A program made the translations under genes and the position numbers. This document shows, one piece after another, positions 1-5,337 of a stretch of 5,717 nucleotides of DNA; the first letter of the stretch is position 1, and the number at the start of each line of letters is the position of its first letter. The notes beneath the pieces are model-generated. The model saw only the letters and a list, made by a program, of their open reading frames with translations. It had not been told where the DNA came from and searched no databases. Origin of the DNA: an uncultured Clostridia bacterium (GTDB lineage Bacteria; Bacillota; Clostridia; TANB77; CAG-508); contig CARBKU010000093.1 in the NCBI GenBank assembly GCA_948946035.1, positions 1 to 5,717 of the forward strand. The letters run 5' to 3'.

Positions 1-289
1 TATCAATAAATGAACTTGTCTTGTCATTAATAACAACTTCTTTATATATAAGAACATATTTTGAAGGACAAGTTTATTTTTGTACCTTGTCTTATCGTCG
101 TATGTATCTCTAAAATATGAATTTCACTATAATTAATATCATTTTATATGTAGTTCTTTTATTGTTATTTTTAAGATTAAACTCATTTCTATACTTCATA
201 CAACAAATTACATATTCTAAATATAAATTCAATTAAAATTCAAAATAAATGAACAAAATATTTCTAATAAAATTGGATTTTTAATCACC

Positions 290-299
290 TGATACACAC
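290..299 (+). repeat. 10-bp direct repeat, left copy (TGATACACAC)
   Basis: The decamer TGATACACAC occurs here and again at 3315-3324 in the same orientation. The two copies bracket the sortase, the truncated wall-protein gene and the integrase remnant. The right copy lies between the integrase remnant and the 3' end of the tRNA, where an attachment site would be plausible. The flanks are only weakly similar, and one shared decamer in an AT-rich window can arise by chance, so an att-site reading is tentative. Confidence 0.3.
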
Positions 300-370
300 A
301 CGAGATTATTTGTGAACAAAATTTTTGAGATTAGACATATAATTTGTTGTCTGAAAAAATAAAATTGTTC

Positions 371-405
371 TATGAGGTCATGAGAAAATAAAAAAGAACC
401 TCATA
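371..405 (-). terminator. putative terminator downstream of the sortase gene
   Basis: TATGAGGT (371-378) pairs perfectly with ACCTCATA (398-405) around a 19-base loop, a few bases past the sortase stop codon. Read on the minus strand, the stem is followed by a T-rich stretch (ATTTTATTTTTT), separated from it by GAACA. The long loop and the gap before the T-run make it an imperfect intrinsic terminator. Confidence 0.45.
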
Positions 406-412
406 ATTAAGA

Positions 413-1180
413 TTATTTCTTTGCTACTATTACAAATCTACCATTTTGTTGAGAATATTCACAAGTTGAAAGTGTTAATAGTTGTTCTCCATATTTTGCC
501 GATATTCCTGTATCGTATATACTTACCTTTTTAGCATTACTTACATATTCGTTATATTCTTCTTCATTCTCTGCATTTATAAAATAGTAATATCTAAAAA
601 CATCTTTTTCGTCTTGATAATATACCCTTGAATAAAATATTGATATTATTTCATATTCTGTATCGTCTTCTGTGGTTGTAAATCTTATTGTAGGGTGCTC
701 TTTGTAAAATTCTTCATCTTTATATTTTAGTAAATCTTCAAACATAATTCCATTTTTGTTTCTATGTCCATATATCAATAAATTGCTACTAGGAATTGAA
801 AAGTCATAATCTTTATCTAAAAATAGTGAACCACCTGTAATTTGTTCTTTTTTATAATTATGTGTTAAATAATAATCATTGTCTGTGCCTTGCAATACAG
901 GATATTTTATGTTAGTATCTTTAATTTCTAGCCAACCTATTATATCTTGATTTTCTTTTTTTAATTCTTCTACTTGTTCCATTCGTTCTGCTATTTGCTT
1001 TTCTTGTTCTATTATATCTAATACTTGCATTATTTCTTGTTGTGCTTTCGTATCTTTATCTTCAAATACTTTTAAAACTATAATACTAACAATAGAAATA
1101 ACTAATACTAGGCTTAAAAATATTATTATTATTTTTTTTAATTTTTTCTTATTGGTTTTTGTGTGTTGTTCTTTAGACAT
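413..1180 (-). CDS. srtB: class B sortase
   Basis: Membrane-anchored cysteine transpeptidase that cuts a C-terminal sorting signal and joins the surface protein to peptidoglycan. The 255-residue protein has a basic N-terminus (KKKLKK, residues 11-16), one membrane segment at about 17-37, a charged helical linker (41-77), then the sortase domain. The catalytic triad is visible: His139 in LLIYGHRN, Cys240 in TLSTC and Arg248 in GRFVIV. The YGH..NG.MF.DL..Y pattern and the length fit class B rather than class A or C. The start is ATG with AAGGAAG seven bases upstream. It lies downstream of the LRR wall-protein gene on the same strand, separated by a hairpin. That neighbour ends in TPKTG, close to the (S/P)PxTG motifs known for Clostridioides difficile SrtB and unlike the NPQTN of Staphylococcus, so it is the likely substrate (inference). 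The gene looks intact, although the module's promoter may have been lost with the 5' end of the neighbour. Confidence 0.93.
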   Translation of the reverse strand: MSKEQHTKTNKKKLKKIIIIFLSLVLVISIVSIIVLKVFEDKDTKAQQEIMQVLDIIEQEKQIAERMEQVEELKKENQDIIGWLEIKDTNIKYPVLQGTDNDYYLTHNYKKEQITGGSLFLDKDYDFSIPSSNLLIYGHRNKNGIMFEDLLKYKDEEFYKEHPTIRFTTTEDDTEYEIISIFYSRVYYQDEKDVFRYYYFINAENEEEYNEYVSNAKKVSIYDTGISAKYGEQLLTLSTCEYSQQNGRFVIVAKK

Positions 1181-1205
1181 TTTTCATCTTCCTTATTTTT
1201 ATAAT

Positions 1206-1229
1206 AGGGCAGACATAAAAATCTGCCCT
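1206..1229 (-). terminator. hairpin between wall-protein and sortase genes (terminator or attenuator)
   Basis: AGGGCAGA (1206-1213) and TCTGCCCT (1222-1229) form a perfect 8-bp, GC-rich stem with an 8-base loop. It starts 8 bases past the LRR gene stop codon and ends just before the sortase ribosome binding site. No clean T-run follows on the minus strand (ATTATAAAAATAAGG). It may therefore act as a partial terminator, or as an mRNA-processing or stabilising stem that lowers sortase output relative to its substrate. On the plus strand a T-rich stretch does follow, but no plus-strand gene ends here. Confidence 0.5.
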
Positions 1230-1324
1230 TACTAATTTTATTTTTTATATTTATTTGTAATAACAATTCCTGCTATTGATATTAATGTAATTACAGATAA
1301 AATGCTTGCTATTTCAAATGTTGT

Positions 1325-1339
1325 TCCTGTTTTTGGTGT
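1325..1339 (-). other. sortase recognition motif TPKTG
   Basis: These five codons are followed by TTFE, a hydrophobic segment of about 19 residues and a lysine-rich tail, the standard layout of a cell-wall sorting signal. The first position is Thr instead of the Leu of the canonical LPXTG. A PxTG core is known for class B sortases of Clostridioides difficile, and the only sortase in view is class B. That the two act together is inferred from adjacency. Confidence 0.75.
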
Positions 1340-1557
1340 TTCATCAAGTTTGTGTTCTTTCTTTTTCTCTGTTGTTTTTTCAGTTTTCACACTAGTATTT
1401 TCTATTGCAATCATAAATGGAGACAATTCTGTAACAGTTACTGTTACTTTTCCATTTTCAACTGTTGCTTCAAATTTTTCAATAAAATGGTCTTTCATAT
1501 GCAAAATATTAGCTTTTTTTCCATTGTATTCTTCTCCAACATCAAAAGTTAATGTCA

Positions 1558-1593
1558 ATTCTCCTTCATATTCTCCTTCATATTCTCCTTCAA
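1558..1593 (-). repeat. 12-bp in-frame tandem repeat (three copies)
   Basis: The plus-strand unit ATTCTCCTTCAT occurs three times head to tail (1558-1569, 1570-1581, 1582-1593), the last copy with a changed final base. On the coding strand each unit adds four residues (Glu-Tyr-Glu-Gly order), giving GEYEGEYEGE in the wall protein. Because the unit is a multiple of three, slippage would change protein length without a frameshift. Confidence 0.85.
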
Positions 1594-2626
1594 CATTTAT
1601 ATCATAAGCATATATATCAACATTTTCTCTATTCAGACTAAGCTTTGACACCATTTCAACATATGTAGCATCTTGCTTATCAATAGTATCTACTTTTAAA
1701 TTATTTTTGTCACCCATTGCTCCAGTTAAAGAAATTCCAATTTTCTTATCAGCTTTTACCTTATAAGTTTTTATTTCAAATCCATTAACTTCTATTTCAA
1801 ATTTTGTTGTATATGTTTTATTTGTTTTTTCTACTGTATATGTAACACTATATTCGTGTGTACCAGCTTTATAAAACATTTCTGGATTTGTTATTTTACA
1901 TTTATAAATATATTGTTCATTTTGCATTCCTACATCTTCTTTTTTCTCATAAGTAAATGTACCTAAACCTTCTACACTTAAAGTATTTCCTACATATTCT
2001 TCAAAATATAATTGATAATAACATTCTCCATAATTTGAACCTTTTGGAAGACCTATAAAACTATATAAATCATCTGCACCTCCCATACGTGGTTGTGATG
2101 CTCCATTTTTATCTACAATGTCTATTATTGCTGTAACAATATCATTCTCTATCGTATTATACTTAATATTATTTTCTTTTGCATACTTCTCTAAAGATGT
2201 TCCCTTTAATACTGTTAATGTTAAATCTTTATTTTCAATCTCAAAAACATTTTTTCCTAAGTTTTGAGGATTAGCCTGTGATATAACTTCTGTTAGTGCA
2301 GAATTGTCTGAAAAAGCATAATCTCCTATTGTTGTAATATTAGATGGCAATTCAATCTTTTTCAACTTCAAATTTCCGCTGAATGCCCAATTTCCAATTT
2401 TAGTTACTGTATTAGGAATAATTATATCTGTTAAATTAGTACATGAAAATGCTTTATCTGCAATAGTAGTTACACCATTTAAAATATTATAGCTTGTACC
2501 ACTTTTTGCTATTGGATAGCATATTATAGTATCTTTATTTTTTGTATGTAATACACCATTAATGCTACAATAATTTTTGTTATCTAAATCAACACTTATA
2601 TTTGTTAAACTATAATTATTTGTAAA

Positions 2627-2650
2627 TAAATATTATTACTAAAAATAATT
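2627..2650. other. probable deletion or rearrangement breakpoint
   Basis: The minus-strand LRR homology runs up to about 2627 and its frame stops at 2633-2635. The plus-strand integrase homology begins with its ATG at 2651. The bases just before that ATG contain no G at all and no ribosome binding site. Two genes reading away from each other thus both lose their 5' flanks within some 24 bases. One junction that removed the start of the wall protein and the leader of the integrase is the simplest explanation. Confidence 0.65.
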
Positions 2651-3157
2651 ATGTCTAAAAGAGCAAATGGAGAAGGAACTATTTACAAAGCAACTTACAA
2701 AACAAAAACAGGAAAGGAAAAAACTCGTTGGATAGGACAATATTACGATAAAGACGGAAAAAGAAAACCCTTAACTGGAAAAACAGGCAATTCTGACAGA
2801 GAAATGTATATTGACGGAAAATTATTAGAAACATTAAGGGAATTTTAAAAAATGACACCTTATAATTCTAGTAAAGATTTTATTTTTTGTGATGAACTTT
2901 GGCATCATATCCCATATGAAAATATTTATAGGAATTACAAAAAATCTTAGAAAATGCAGGTGTAAAATATAGAAAGCCACATCCTTTGAGGCATACATTT
3001 CGGCACATTGGAAGTAAAAAAGAAAGTAGATTATAAAACTATGGCTCGTCTTATGGGACATAGTGGAGTTCAAGTATTCATGGATTTATATGTCCACCCC
3101 GATGAAGAAATGAAGAAAAAAGGATTAAATGCTATAACTGGAGAACTATCAATATAA
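2651..3157 (+). pseudogene. degraded tyrosine recombinase/integrase
   Basis: Remnant of a Tn916/phage-type integrase. The first frame (2651-2848, 65 codons) starts MSKRANGEGTIYK, the usual arm-site-binding N-terminus. After about TGKT (residue 45) it jumps to REMYIDGKLLETLREF, which belongs to the catalytic domain of such proteins. The core-binding domain and the first catalytic Arg are therefore deleted. After the stop at 2846-2848, homology resumes in the same frame (KDFIFCDELW...ENIYRNYKK, from 2852), meets TAG at 2948-2950, moves to another frame (LENAGVKYRKPHPLRHTF, HxxR at 2980-2991), and returns to the first frame for DYKTMARLMGHSG and MDLYVHP up to the TAA at 3155. The later catalytic residues are still spelled out: HxxR, the GHS histidine (3059-3061) and the nucleophile Tyr (3089-3091). 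With one catalytic Arg gone, an in-frame stop and two frameshifts it cannot be functional. Intact relatives are usually about 370-400 residues. It points toward the tRNA 3' end. Confidence 0.88.
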
Positions 3158-3162
3158 ATATT

Positions 3163-3194
3163 AAAAGAGTTCCTATTTTAGAGGCTCTTTTTTT
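3163..3194 (+). terminator. intrinsic terminator after the integrase remnant
   Basis: AAAAGAG (3163-3169) pairs with CTCTTTT (3185-3191). An inner CCT/AGG pairing (3172-3174 with 3182-3184) follows a TT bulge, around a 7-base loop. The T-run continues to 3194. It begins six bases past the integrase stop codon, as expected for the terminator of the original gene. Confidence 0.75.
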
Positions 3195-3246
3195 GTTTTT
3201 AGAACATAAAATTTCATCTCTGAAAAAAATCTGGTTGCATACATTT

Positions 3247-3310
3247 TTCTAAAAGTTGTCCATTTTTAGAAGACAAAATTGATAAAATGTTAAAAACAGT
3301 ATGTCCATTT
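3247..3310. repeat. inverted repeat and paired TGTCCATTT motifs beside the integrase remnant
   Basis: TTCTAAAA (3247-3254) and TTTTAGAA (3264-3271) are inverted copies around a 9-base spacer. The 9-mer TGTCCATTT occurs at 3257-3265 and again at 3302-3310 in the same orientation. Tyrosine integrases of this type bind short direct repeats (arm sites) near the element ends through their N-terminal domain. Position between the integrase and the tRNA is where such sites would lie. That these are such sites is only an inference. Confidence 0.35.
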
Positions 3311-3330
3311 CCATTGATACACACTGTTTT
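3292..3330 (-). terminator. terminator of the tRNA-Met transcript
   Basis: AAAACAGT (3293-3300) pairs perfectly with ACTGTTTT (3323-3330). Pairing can extend inward through TGT/ACA after one mismatch, with a large loop. Read on the minus strand the stem is followed by T residues (ACTGTTTTT, then AACATTTT). It begins 16 bases downstream of the tRNA 3' end. Confidence 0.55.
3315..3324 (+). repeat. 10-bp direct repeat, right copy (TGATACACAC)
   Basis: Second copy of the decamer at 290-299. It overlaps the tRNA terminator stem. If the pair marks ends of a former insertion, the enclosed segment is about 3.0 kb and includes the sortase module. Chance identity is not excluded. Confidence 0.3.
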
Positions 3331-3346
3331 CACCTATTTTAAACTT

Positions 3347-3423
3347 TGGTAGCGAAGATGTGATTCGAACACATGACCCTTCGGGTATGAACCGAATGCT
3401 CTAGCCAACTGAGCTACTTCGCC
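3347..3423 (-). tRNA. tRNA-Met (CAT anticodon), elongator type
   Basis: The 77-nt minus-strand gene folds fully: acceptor GGCGAAG/CTTCGCT with a G-U at 1:72; D-arm GCTCAGTTGGCTAGAGC; anticodon arm TTCGG-TTCATAC-CCGAA with anticodon CAT; five-base variable loop; T-arm ATGTG-TTCGAAT-CACAT; discriminator A and an encoded CCA. The anticodon stem lacks the three consecutive G-C pairs of initiator tRNA. The acceptor resembles Bacillus elongator tRNA-Met, which also has G1-U72. A lysidine-modified tRNA-Ile with a CAT anticodon is less likely. The 3' end faces the integrase remnant 190 bases away, and tRNA 3' ends are common integration targets. Confidence 0.95.
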
Positions 3424-3442
3424 ATATCAAGTAACGATATTT

Positions 3443-3471
3443 ATTATAATGGTAGTTTTAACATTTGTCAA
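3443..3471 (-). promoter_or_regulatory. consensus sigma-A promoter of tRNA-Met
   Basis: On the minus strand TTGACA (3466-3471) and TATAAT (3443-3448) are separated by exactly 17 bases. The -10 box lies 19 bases upstream of the tRNA 5' end. Both hexamers match the consensus perfectly, as usual for stable-RNA genes. The promoter starts immediately after the T-run of the preceding gene's terminator. Confidence 0.92.
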
Positions 3472-3472
3472 G

Positions 3473-3509
3473 AAAAAAATACAAGAATTTTTAATTATTC
3501 TTGTATTTT
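3473..3509 (-). terminator. strong intrinsic terminator of the 114-residue gene
   Basis: A perfect 13-bp inverted repeat joins AAAATACAAGAAT (3476-3488) to ATTCTTGTATTTT (3497-3509) around an 8-base loop. On the minus strand it is followed by seven T residues (3473-3479). It begins five bases beyond the stop codon and separates the gene from the tRNA promoter. Confidence 0.9.
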
Positions 3510-3514
3510 AGTAA

Positions 3515-3859
3515 CTATTTTACCATCTCGTTTTGTTCATCATCTCTATTATTATATTTTGATAGTTCTTCTTCATTTAATTTTTGCATGTTTAAGCTTA
3601 TTTTTGCATCCTCTTTTAAATTTTTTCTTTTTAATATTGTAACTTTGTAGCTATCTCTAAATAATTTGTTGCTTAGTTTGTCCATTTCATCTAATGATTC
3701 TAATAATTCCTTTTTATCATCTTCAGAGATTTTATTGCTTTGTAATATTTCTTCTTCTTTAGATTTTTCTTGTGCTTCAGGATTCCAAAAGTTTTTCCAC
3801 ATACCAAGAATATCTAGTTTTTTATTTTCTTCTTTATTAATATTTCTATTTTTTCCCAT
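3515..3859 (-). CDS. hypothetical protein, 114 residues, highly charged
   Basis: I do not recognise this protein. It is 114 residues, rich in Lys, Glu and Asp, with no signal peptide or membrane segment, so it is probably cytosolic. A short hydrophobic/aromatic patch near the N-terminus (LDILGMWKNFWNPEA, residues 15-29) precedes long, probably helical stretches (SEDDKKELLESLDEMDKLSNKLF, about 45-67, with heptad-like spacing). That suggests a protein-protein interaction or coiled-coil role, which is inference only. The gene is real by context: it has a good extended -10 promoter, a strong Shine-Dalgarno and a dedicated terminator right after the stop. The ATG at 3857-3859 is the first start in its frame, since a TAA lies in frame at 3881-3883. 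It is 30 bases from the Shine-Dalgarno, with a hairpin in between. It follows the dehydrogenase gene by 137 bases. Confidence 0.75.
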   Translation of the reverse strand: MGKNRNINKEENKKLDILGMWKNFWNPEAQEKSKEEEILQSNKISEDDKKELLESLDEMDKLSNKLFRDSYKVTILKRKNLKEDAKISLNMQKLNEEELSKYNNRDDEQNEMVK

Positions 3860-3866
3860 ATATGTT

Positions 3867-3897
3867 CTTAAAGTAAATCTTTAAGTTTTCACCTCTC
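3867..3897 (-). promoter_or_regulatory. Shine-Dalgarno separated from ATG by a hairpin
   Basis: The minus-strand leader carries GAGAGGTGA (3889-3897), an excellent ribosome binding site, but the next usable in-frame ATG is 30 bases further on. Between them is a perfect 7-bp inverted repeat, CTTAAAG (3879-3885) and CTTTAAG (3867-3873), with a 5-base loop. Folding out its 19 bases leaves about 11 bases between the Shine-Dalgarno core and the ATG, close to a normal spacing. A GTG inside the Shine-Dalgarno would encode only three codons. The hairpin may therefore be needed for translation. Confidence 0.65.
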
Positions 3898-3917
3898 TTA
3901 TATATAAAACTATTTTT

Positions 3918-3946
3918 ATTTTATCACAGATATACTGAAAAATCAA
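3918..3946 (-). promoter_or_regulatory. extended -10 promoter of the 114-residue gene
   Basis: On the minus strand TTGATT (3941-3946) and TAAAAT (3918-3923) are 17 bases apart, and TGA directly precedes the -10 box (extended -10). It lies 20 bases upstream of the Shine-Dalgarno, leaving a leader of roughly 50 bases that contains the hairpin. Confidence 0.75.
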
Positions 3947-3996
3947 GCTTTTTATAGCAATATTTAGGTAAAATATTTTATTATAGTCACAAAAAT

Positions 3997-5073
3997 TTAT
4001 TTTACATATTCATTTAATGGCTTTACTTTGTAGTTTAATTCTCCTATTCCTTCTGTTGGTACATAACCTGGTTTGGCATTAATAACATCAGGAATTCTAT
4101 TTACAATACTTGCACAAGTAAGCTCTACTGTTGCTGGTTTATTAATAACTAATGTTGTTTCTGGTTCTCCCATTATAGTCCATTCATTTTTATCAAAGTC
4201 TTCTTCTGAATATACTTTTCCAATACATTCACTTTCTATAGTTATGCCTTCTTCTGTTTCTGTTGTAACTACCGCACTCATTCCTGTGCTATTACCTGCC
4301 TTTATTGTCATATTTAAAGTAGATGATTCTATATCTGCTGAATGTGTTTGTGGAACTGTTTTTTGTGTTTGTGATTTTACAGTTAGTCCTAATTTTGCAC
4401 ATAACCATCCATTTACATTCCACATGTATGATGGTAAATACTCTCCTTTTTCAATCATAGATTGTCTTTCTTCATTTGAAATTCTATCAACTGATGCTAC
4501 TTGTTTGTCAAATTCCTCTAATGATAATCCTGTTCCATGAGCTTCTGCTAAAGCAATACCATAGTCCTCTACGTTGTAACTTGAACTACCTTTTATTTTT
4601 GTTATTTTATGTGTTGAACCTGCTATACTTGATATTAATTGCCCCCAATAAATATCTTGATATCCACTTCCAGTTATTGTACAAGCATTTTGCTTTGCTA
4701 ATTCATCAACTTGTTTTGTTGCTACTGGATTAGAGTTCATTGGATAAAAGGCCTCTTCACATGTGGTTATTGCATTAATTCCTAATTTTGCACATAATTT
4801 TAATGATTCTTCTACATCTTTAAATAAACTCATTGTTGTTACTATTGCTATATCTGGCTTCGTTTCTTTTAACATATTTTCTGCTTCTGCAAGTGATACT
4901 ACTTTTATTCCTTTATTTTCTGTCCCTATTATTTCTCCAATGTCTTTTCCTATTATATTTGGATTTGTGTCTACTGCTCCTACAATTTCTGCACCTTTTT
5001 CATATACATATCTCATTGTATATATACTCATTTTTCCAGTTCCATATTGAACTACTTTAATTTTTCTATCCAT
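3997..5073 (-). CDS. 2,4-diaminopentanoate dehydrogenase-like NAD(P)-dependent oxidoreductase
   Basis: The 358-residue protein resembles the DapB-like family that includes 2,4-diaminopentanoate dehydrogenase (Ord) of clostridial ornithine fermentation. Ord oxidatively deaminates 2,4-diaminopentanoate to 2-amino-4-oxopentanoate. The N-terminal Rossmann fold shows VVQYGTGKM (GTG at 11-13) and an acidic residue after the second strand (AVDTNPNIIGKDIGEIIG, Asp35). DIAIVTT (74-80) and TTCEEAFYP (103-111) follow, then TGSGYQDIYWGQL (134-146) opening the C-terminal domain. Family length is about 350. The Ord partners (ortA/ortB, oraS/oraE, orr) are not adjacent, and the TGSGYQDIYWG segment differs from my recollection of Ord itself, so the substrate may differ and I give no gene symbol. 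The start is ATG with AAGGAGAG about six bases upstream and a promoter just before that. The product is soluble and cytosolic. No clear terminator follows it, so some transcription may run into the 114-residue gene. Confidence 0.8.
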   Translation of the reverse strand: MDRKIKVVQYGTGKMSIYTMRYVYEKGAEIVGAVDTNPNIIGKDIGEIIGTENKGIKVVSLAEAENMLKETKPDIAIVTTMSLFKDVEESLKLCAKLGINAITTCEEAFYPMNSNPVATKQVDELAKQNACTITGSGYQDIYWGQLISSIAGSTHKITKIKGSSSYNVEDYGIALAEAHGTGLSLEEFDKQVASVDRISNEERQSMIEKGEYLPSYMWNVNGWLCAKLGLTVKSQTQKTVPQTHSADIESSTLNMTIKAGNSTGMSAVVTTETEEGITIESECIGKVYSEEDFDKNEWTIMGEPETTLVINKPATVELTCASIVNRIPDVINAKPGYVPTEGIGELNYKVKPLNEYVK

Positions 5074-5098
5074 TTTATCTCTCCTTTCAGTTTTTATA

Positions 5099-5128
5099 AT
5101 TATACACTCCTATATGTTTTTTATACAA
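5099..5128 (-). promoter_or_regulatory. promoter of the dehydrogenase gene
   Basis: On the minus strand TATAAT (5099-5104) is a perfect -10 box, with TTGTAT (5123-5128) 18 bases upstream as a -35 box. It sits about 25 bases before the start codon, leaving a short leader with the AAGGAGAG ribosome binding site. This suggests the gene is transcribed alone. Confidence 0.65.
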
Positions 5129-5337
5129 TTATTTTTTTAATTTTTAAATAATAAAATAGAACAATAGGGGCTTGATTTTGATTTCACTATATTTAAAATT
5201 ATATCTTTCAAGTTCTGTTTAATTGTTCGTTCGCCGAAATCACAAAACAATTTTATGTTAAATGTATTTTTAATGTATAAAAAATACATGCTATCATTAA
5301 TGATAGCACAGCCAAAAATTGCTTGCAAAAATAGGAC
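5129..5337. other. intergenic region without a supported gene
   Basis: A 63-codon minus-strand frame (5137-5328) begins at TTG without a ribosome binding site and overlaps the palindromes listed separately. I do not accept it as a gene, although its middle (FGERTIKQNLKDIILNIV) looks somewhat protein-like and could be a remnant. Otherwise only AT-rich DNA and inverted repeats are visible. Confidence 0.45.
5262..5308. repeat. two abutting inverted repeats
   Basis: ATGTATTTTT (5262-5271) and AAAAATACAT (5280-5289) form a 10-bp inverted repeat with an 8-base spacer. Next to it, sharing the T at 5289, is a perfect 20-bp palindrome without spacer, TGCTATCATTAATGATAGCA (5289-5308). A spacerless palindrome of this length suits a dimeric DNA-binding protein or a recombination site better than a terminator. 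Neither repeat is followed by a T-run. The function is unknown. Confidence 0.7.

Larger units (their letters stand above)
1..412. other. AT-rich stretch without a convincing gene
   Basis: No reading frame here has both a start and a ribosome binding site. On the minus strand a frame is open from about 108 to the left edge (37 codons), but it has no ribosome binding site and I do not recognise it. Small structures are present: inverted copies AACTTGTC (13-20) and GACAAGTT (67-74); a 5-bp inverted repeat AGACA/TGTCT (333-337, 348-352); and direct copies of GAGATTA (302-308, 327-333). The hairpin at 371-405 probably ends the sortase transcript and is listed separately. The rest looks like decayed or intergenic DNA. 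Confidence 0.5.
1238..2632 (-). pseudogene. 5'-truncated BspA-type LRR cell-wall protein with TPKTG sorting signal
   Basis: The open frame encodes 464 residues. Residues 1-105 carry BspA/LRR_5 repeats (phrases such as NGVTTIADKAF, PNTVTKIGNWAF, PSNITTIGDYAF, about 23 residues apart). A cap-like GTSLEKYAKENNIKY follows, then two probable beta-sandwich regions. The second contains a GEYEGEYEGE run and ends with ELSPFMIAIE, as in many clostridial surface proteins. The C-terminus is a complete sorting signal: TPKTG (432-436; DNA 1325-1339), a hydrophobic stretch to about 459, and the tail NKYKK. No ATG, GTG or TTG occurs in the first 87 codons and no signal peptide is present. LRR homology runs to the open end, where a stop sits at 2633-2635, so the true N-terminus is missing. 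A TTG at 2369-2371 could be taken as the start (377 residues), but it falls inside the repeats and would give an unexported protein. The adjacent sortase is the likely partner. Confidence 0.82.

Noticed and set aside
1302..1607. Plus-strand open frames across the wall-protein gene
   Set aside because: They are antisense to clear LRR and sorting-signal coding sequence, lack ribosome binding sites and give low-complexity Ser/Phe/Val-rich products.
2834..3073. Minus-strand 79-codon frame over the integrase remnant
   Set aside because: It is antisense to recognisable integrase catalytic-domain sequence and has no ribosome binding site.
3347..3376. Duplicate of the tRNA 3' end as an attachment-site copy
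   Set aside because: I looked for a second copy of the T-arm and acceptor sequence on the far side of the integrase remnant and found none in this window, so integration at this tRNA stays unproven.
3347..3423. tRNA-Ile (CAT, lysidine) or initiator tRNA-Met
   Set aside because: The anticodon stem is TTCGG/CCGAA, without the three G-C pairs of the initiator, and the acceptor GGCGAAG with G1-U72 matches the elongator Met pattern.
3666..3884. Plus-strand frame opposite the 114-residue gene
   Set aside because: Its Ser/Leu/Phe-rich sequence is the complement of a charged protein, and the minus-strand gene has its own promoter, ribosome binding site and terminator.
4073..5060. Plus-strand frames opposite the dehydrogenase gene
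   Set aside because: They are shadows of a well-supported Rossmann-fold gene and have no initiation signals.
5137..5328. 63-codon minus-strand frame starting at TTG
   Set aside because: There is no ribosome binding site, it runs through a 20-bp palindrome and an inverted repeat, and it has no recognisable family. It may be a remnant at most.
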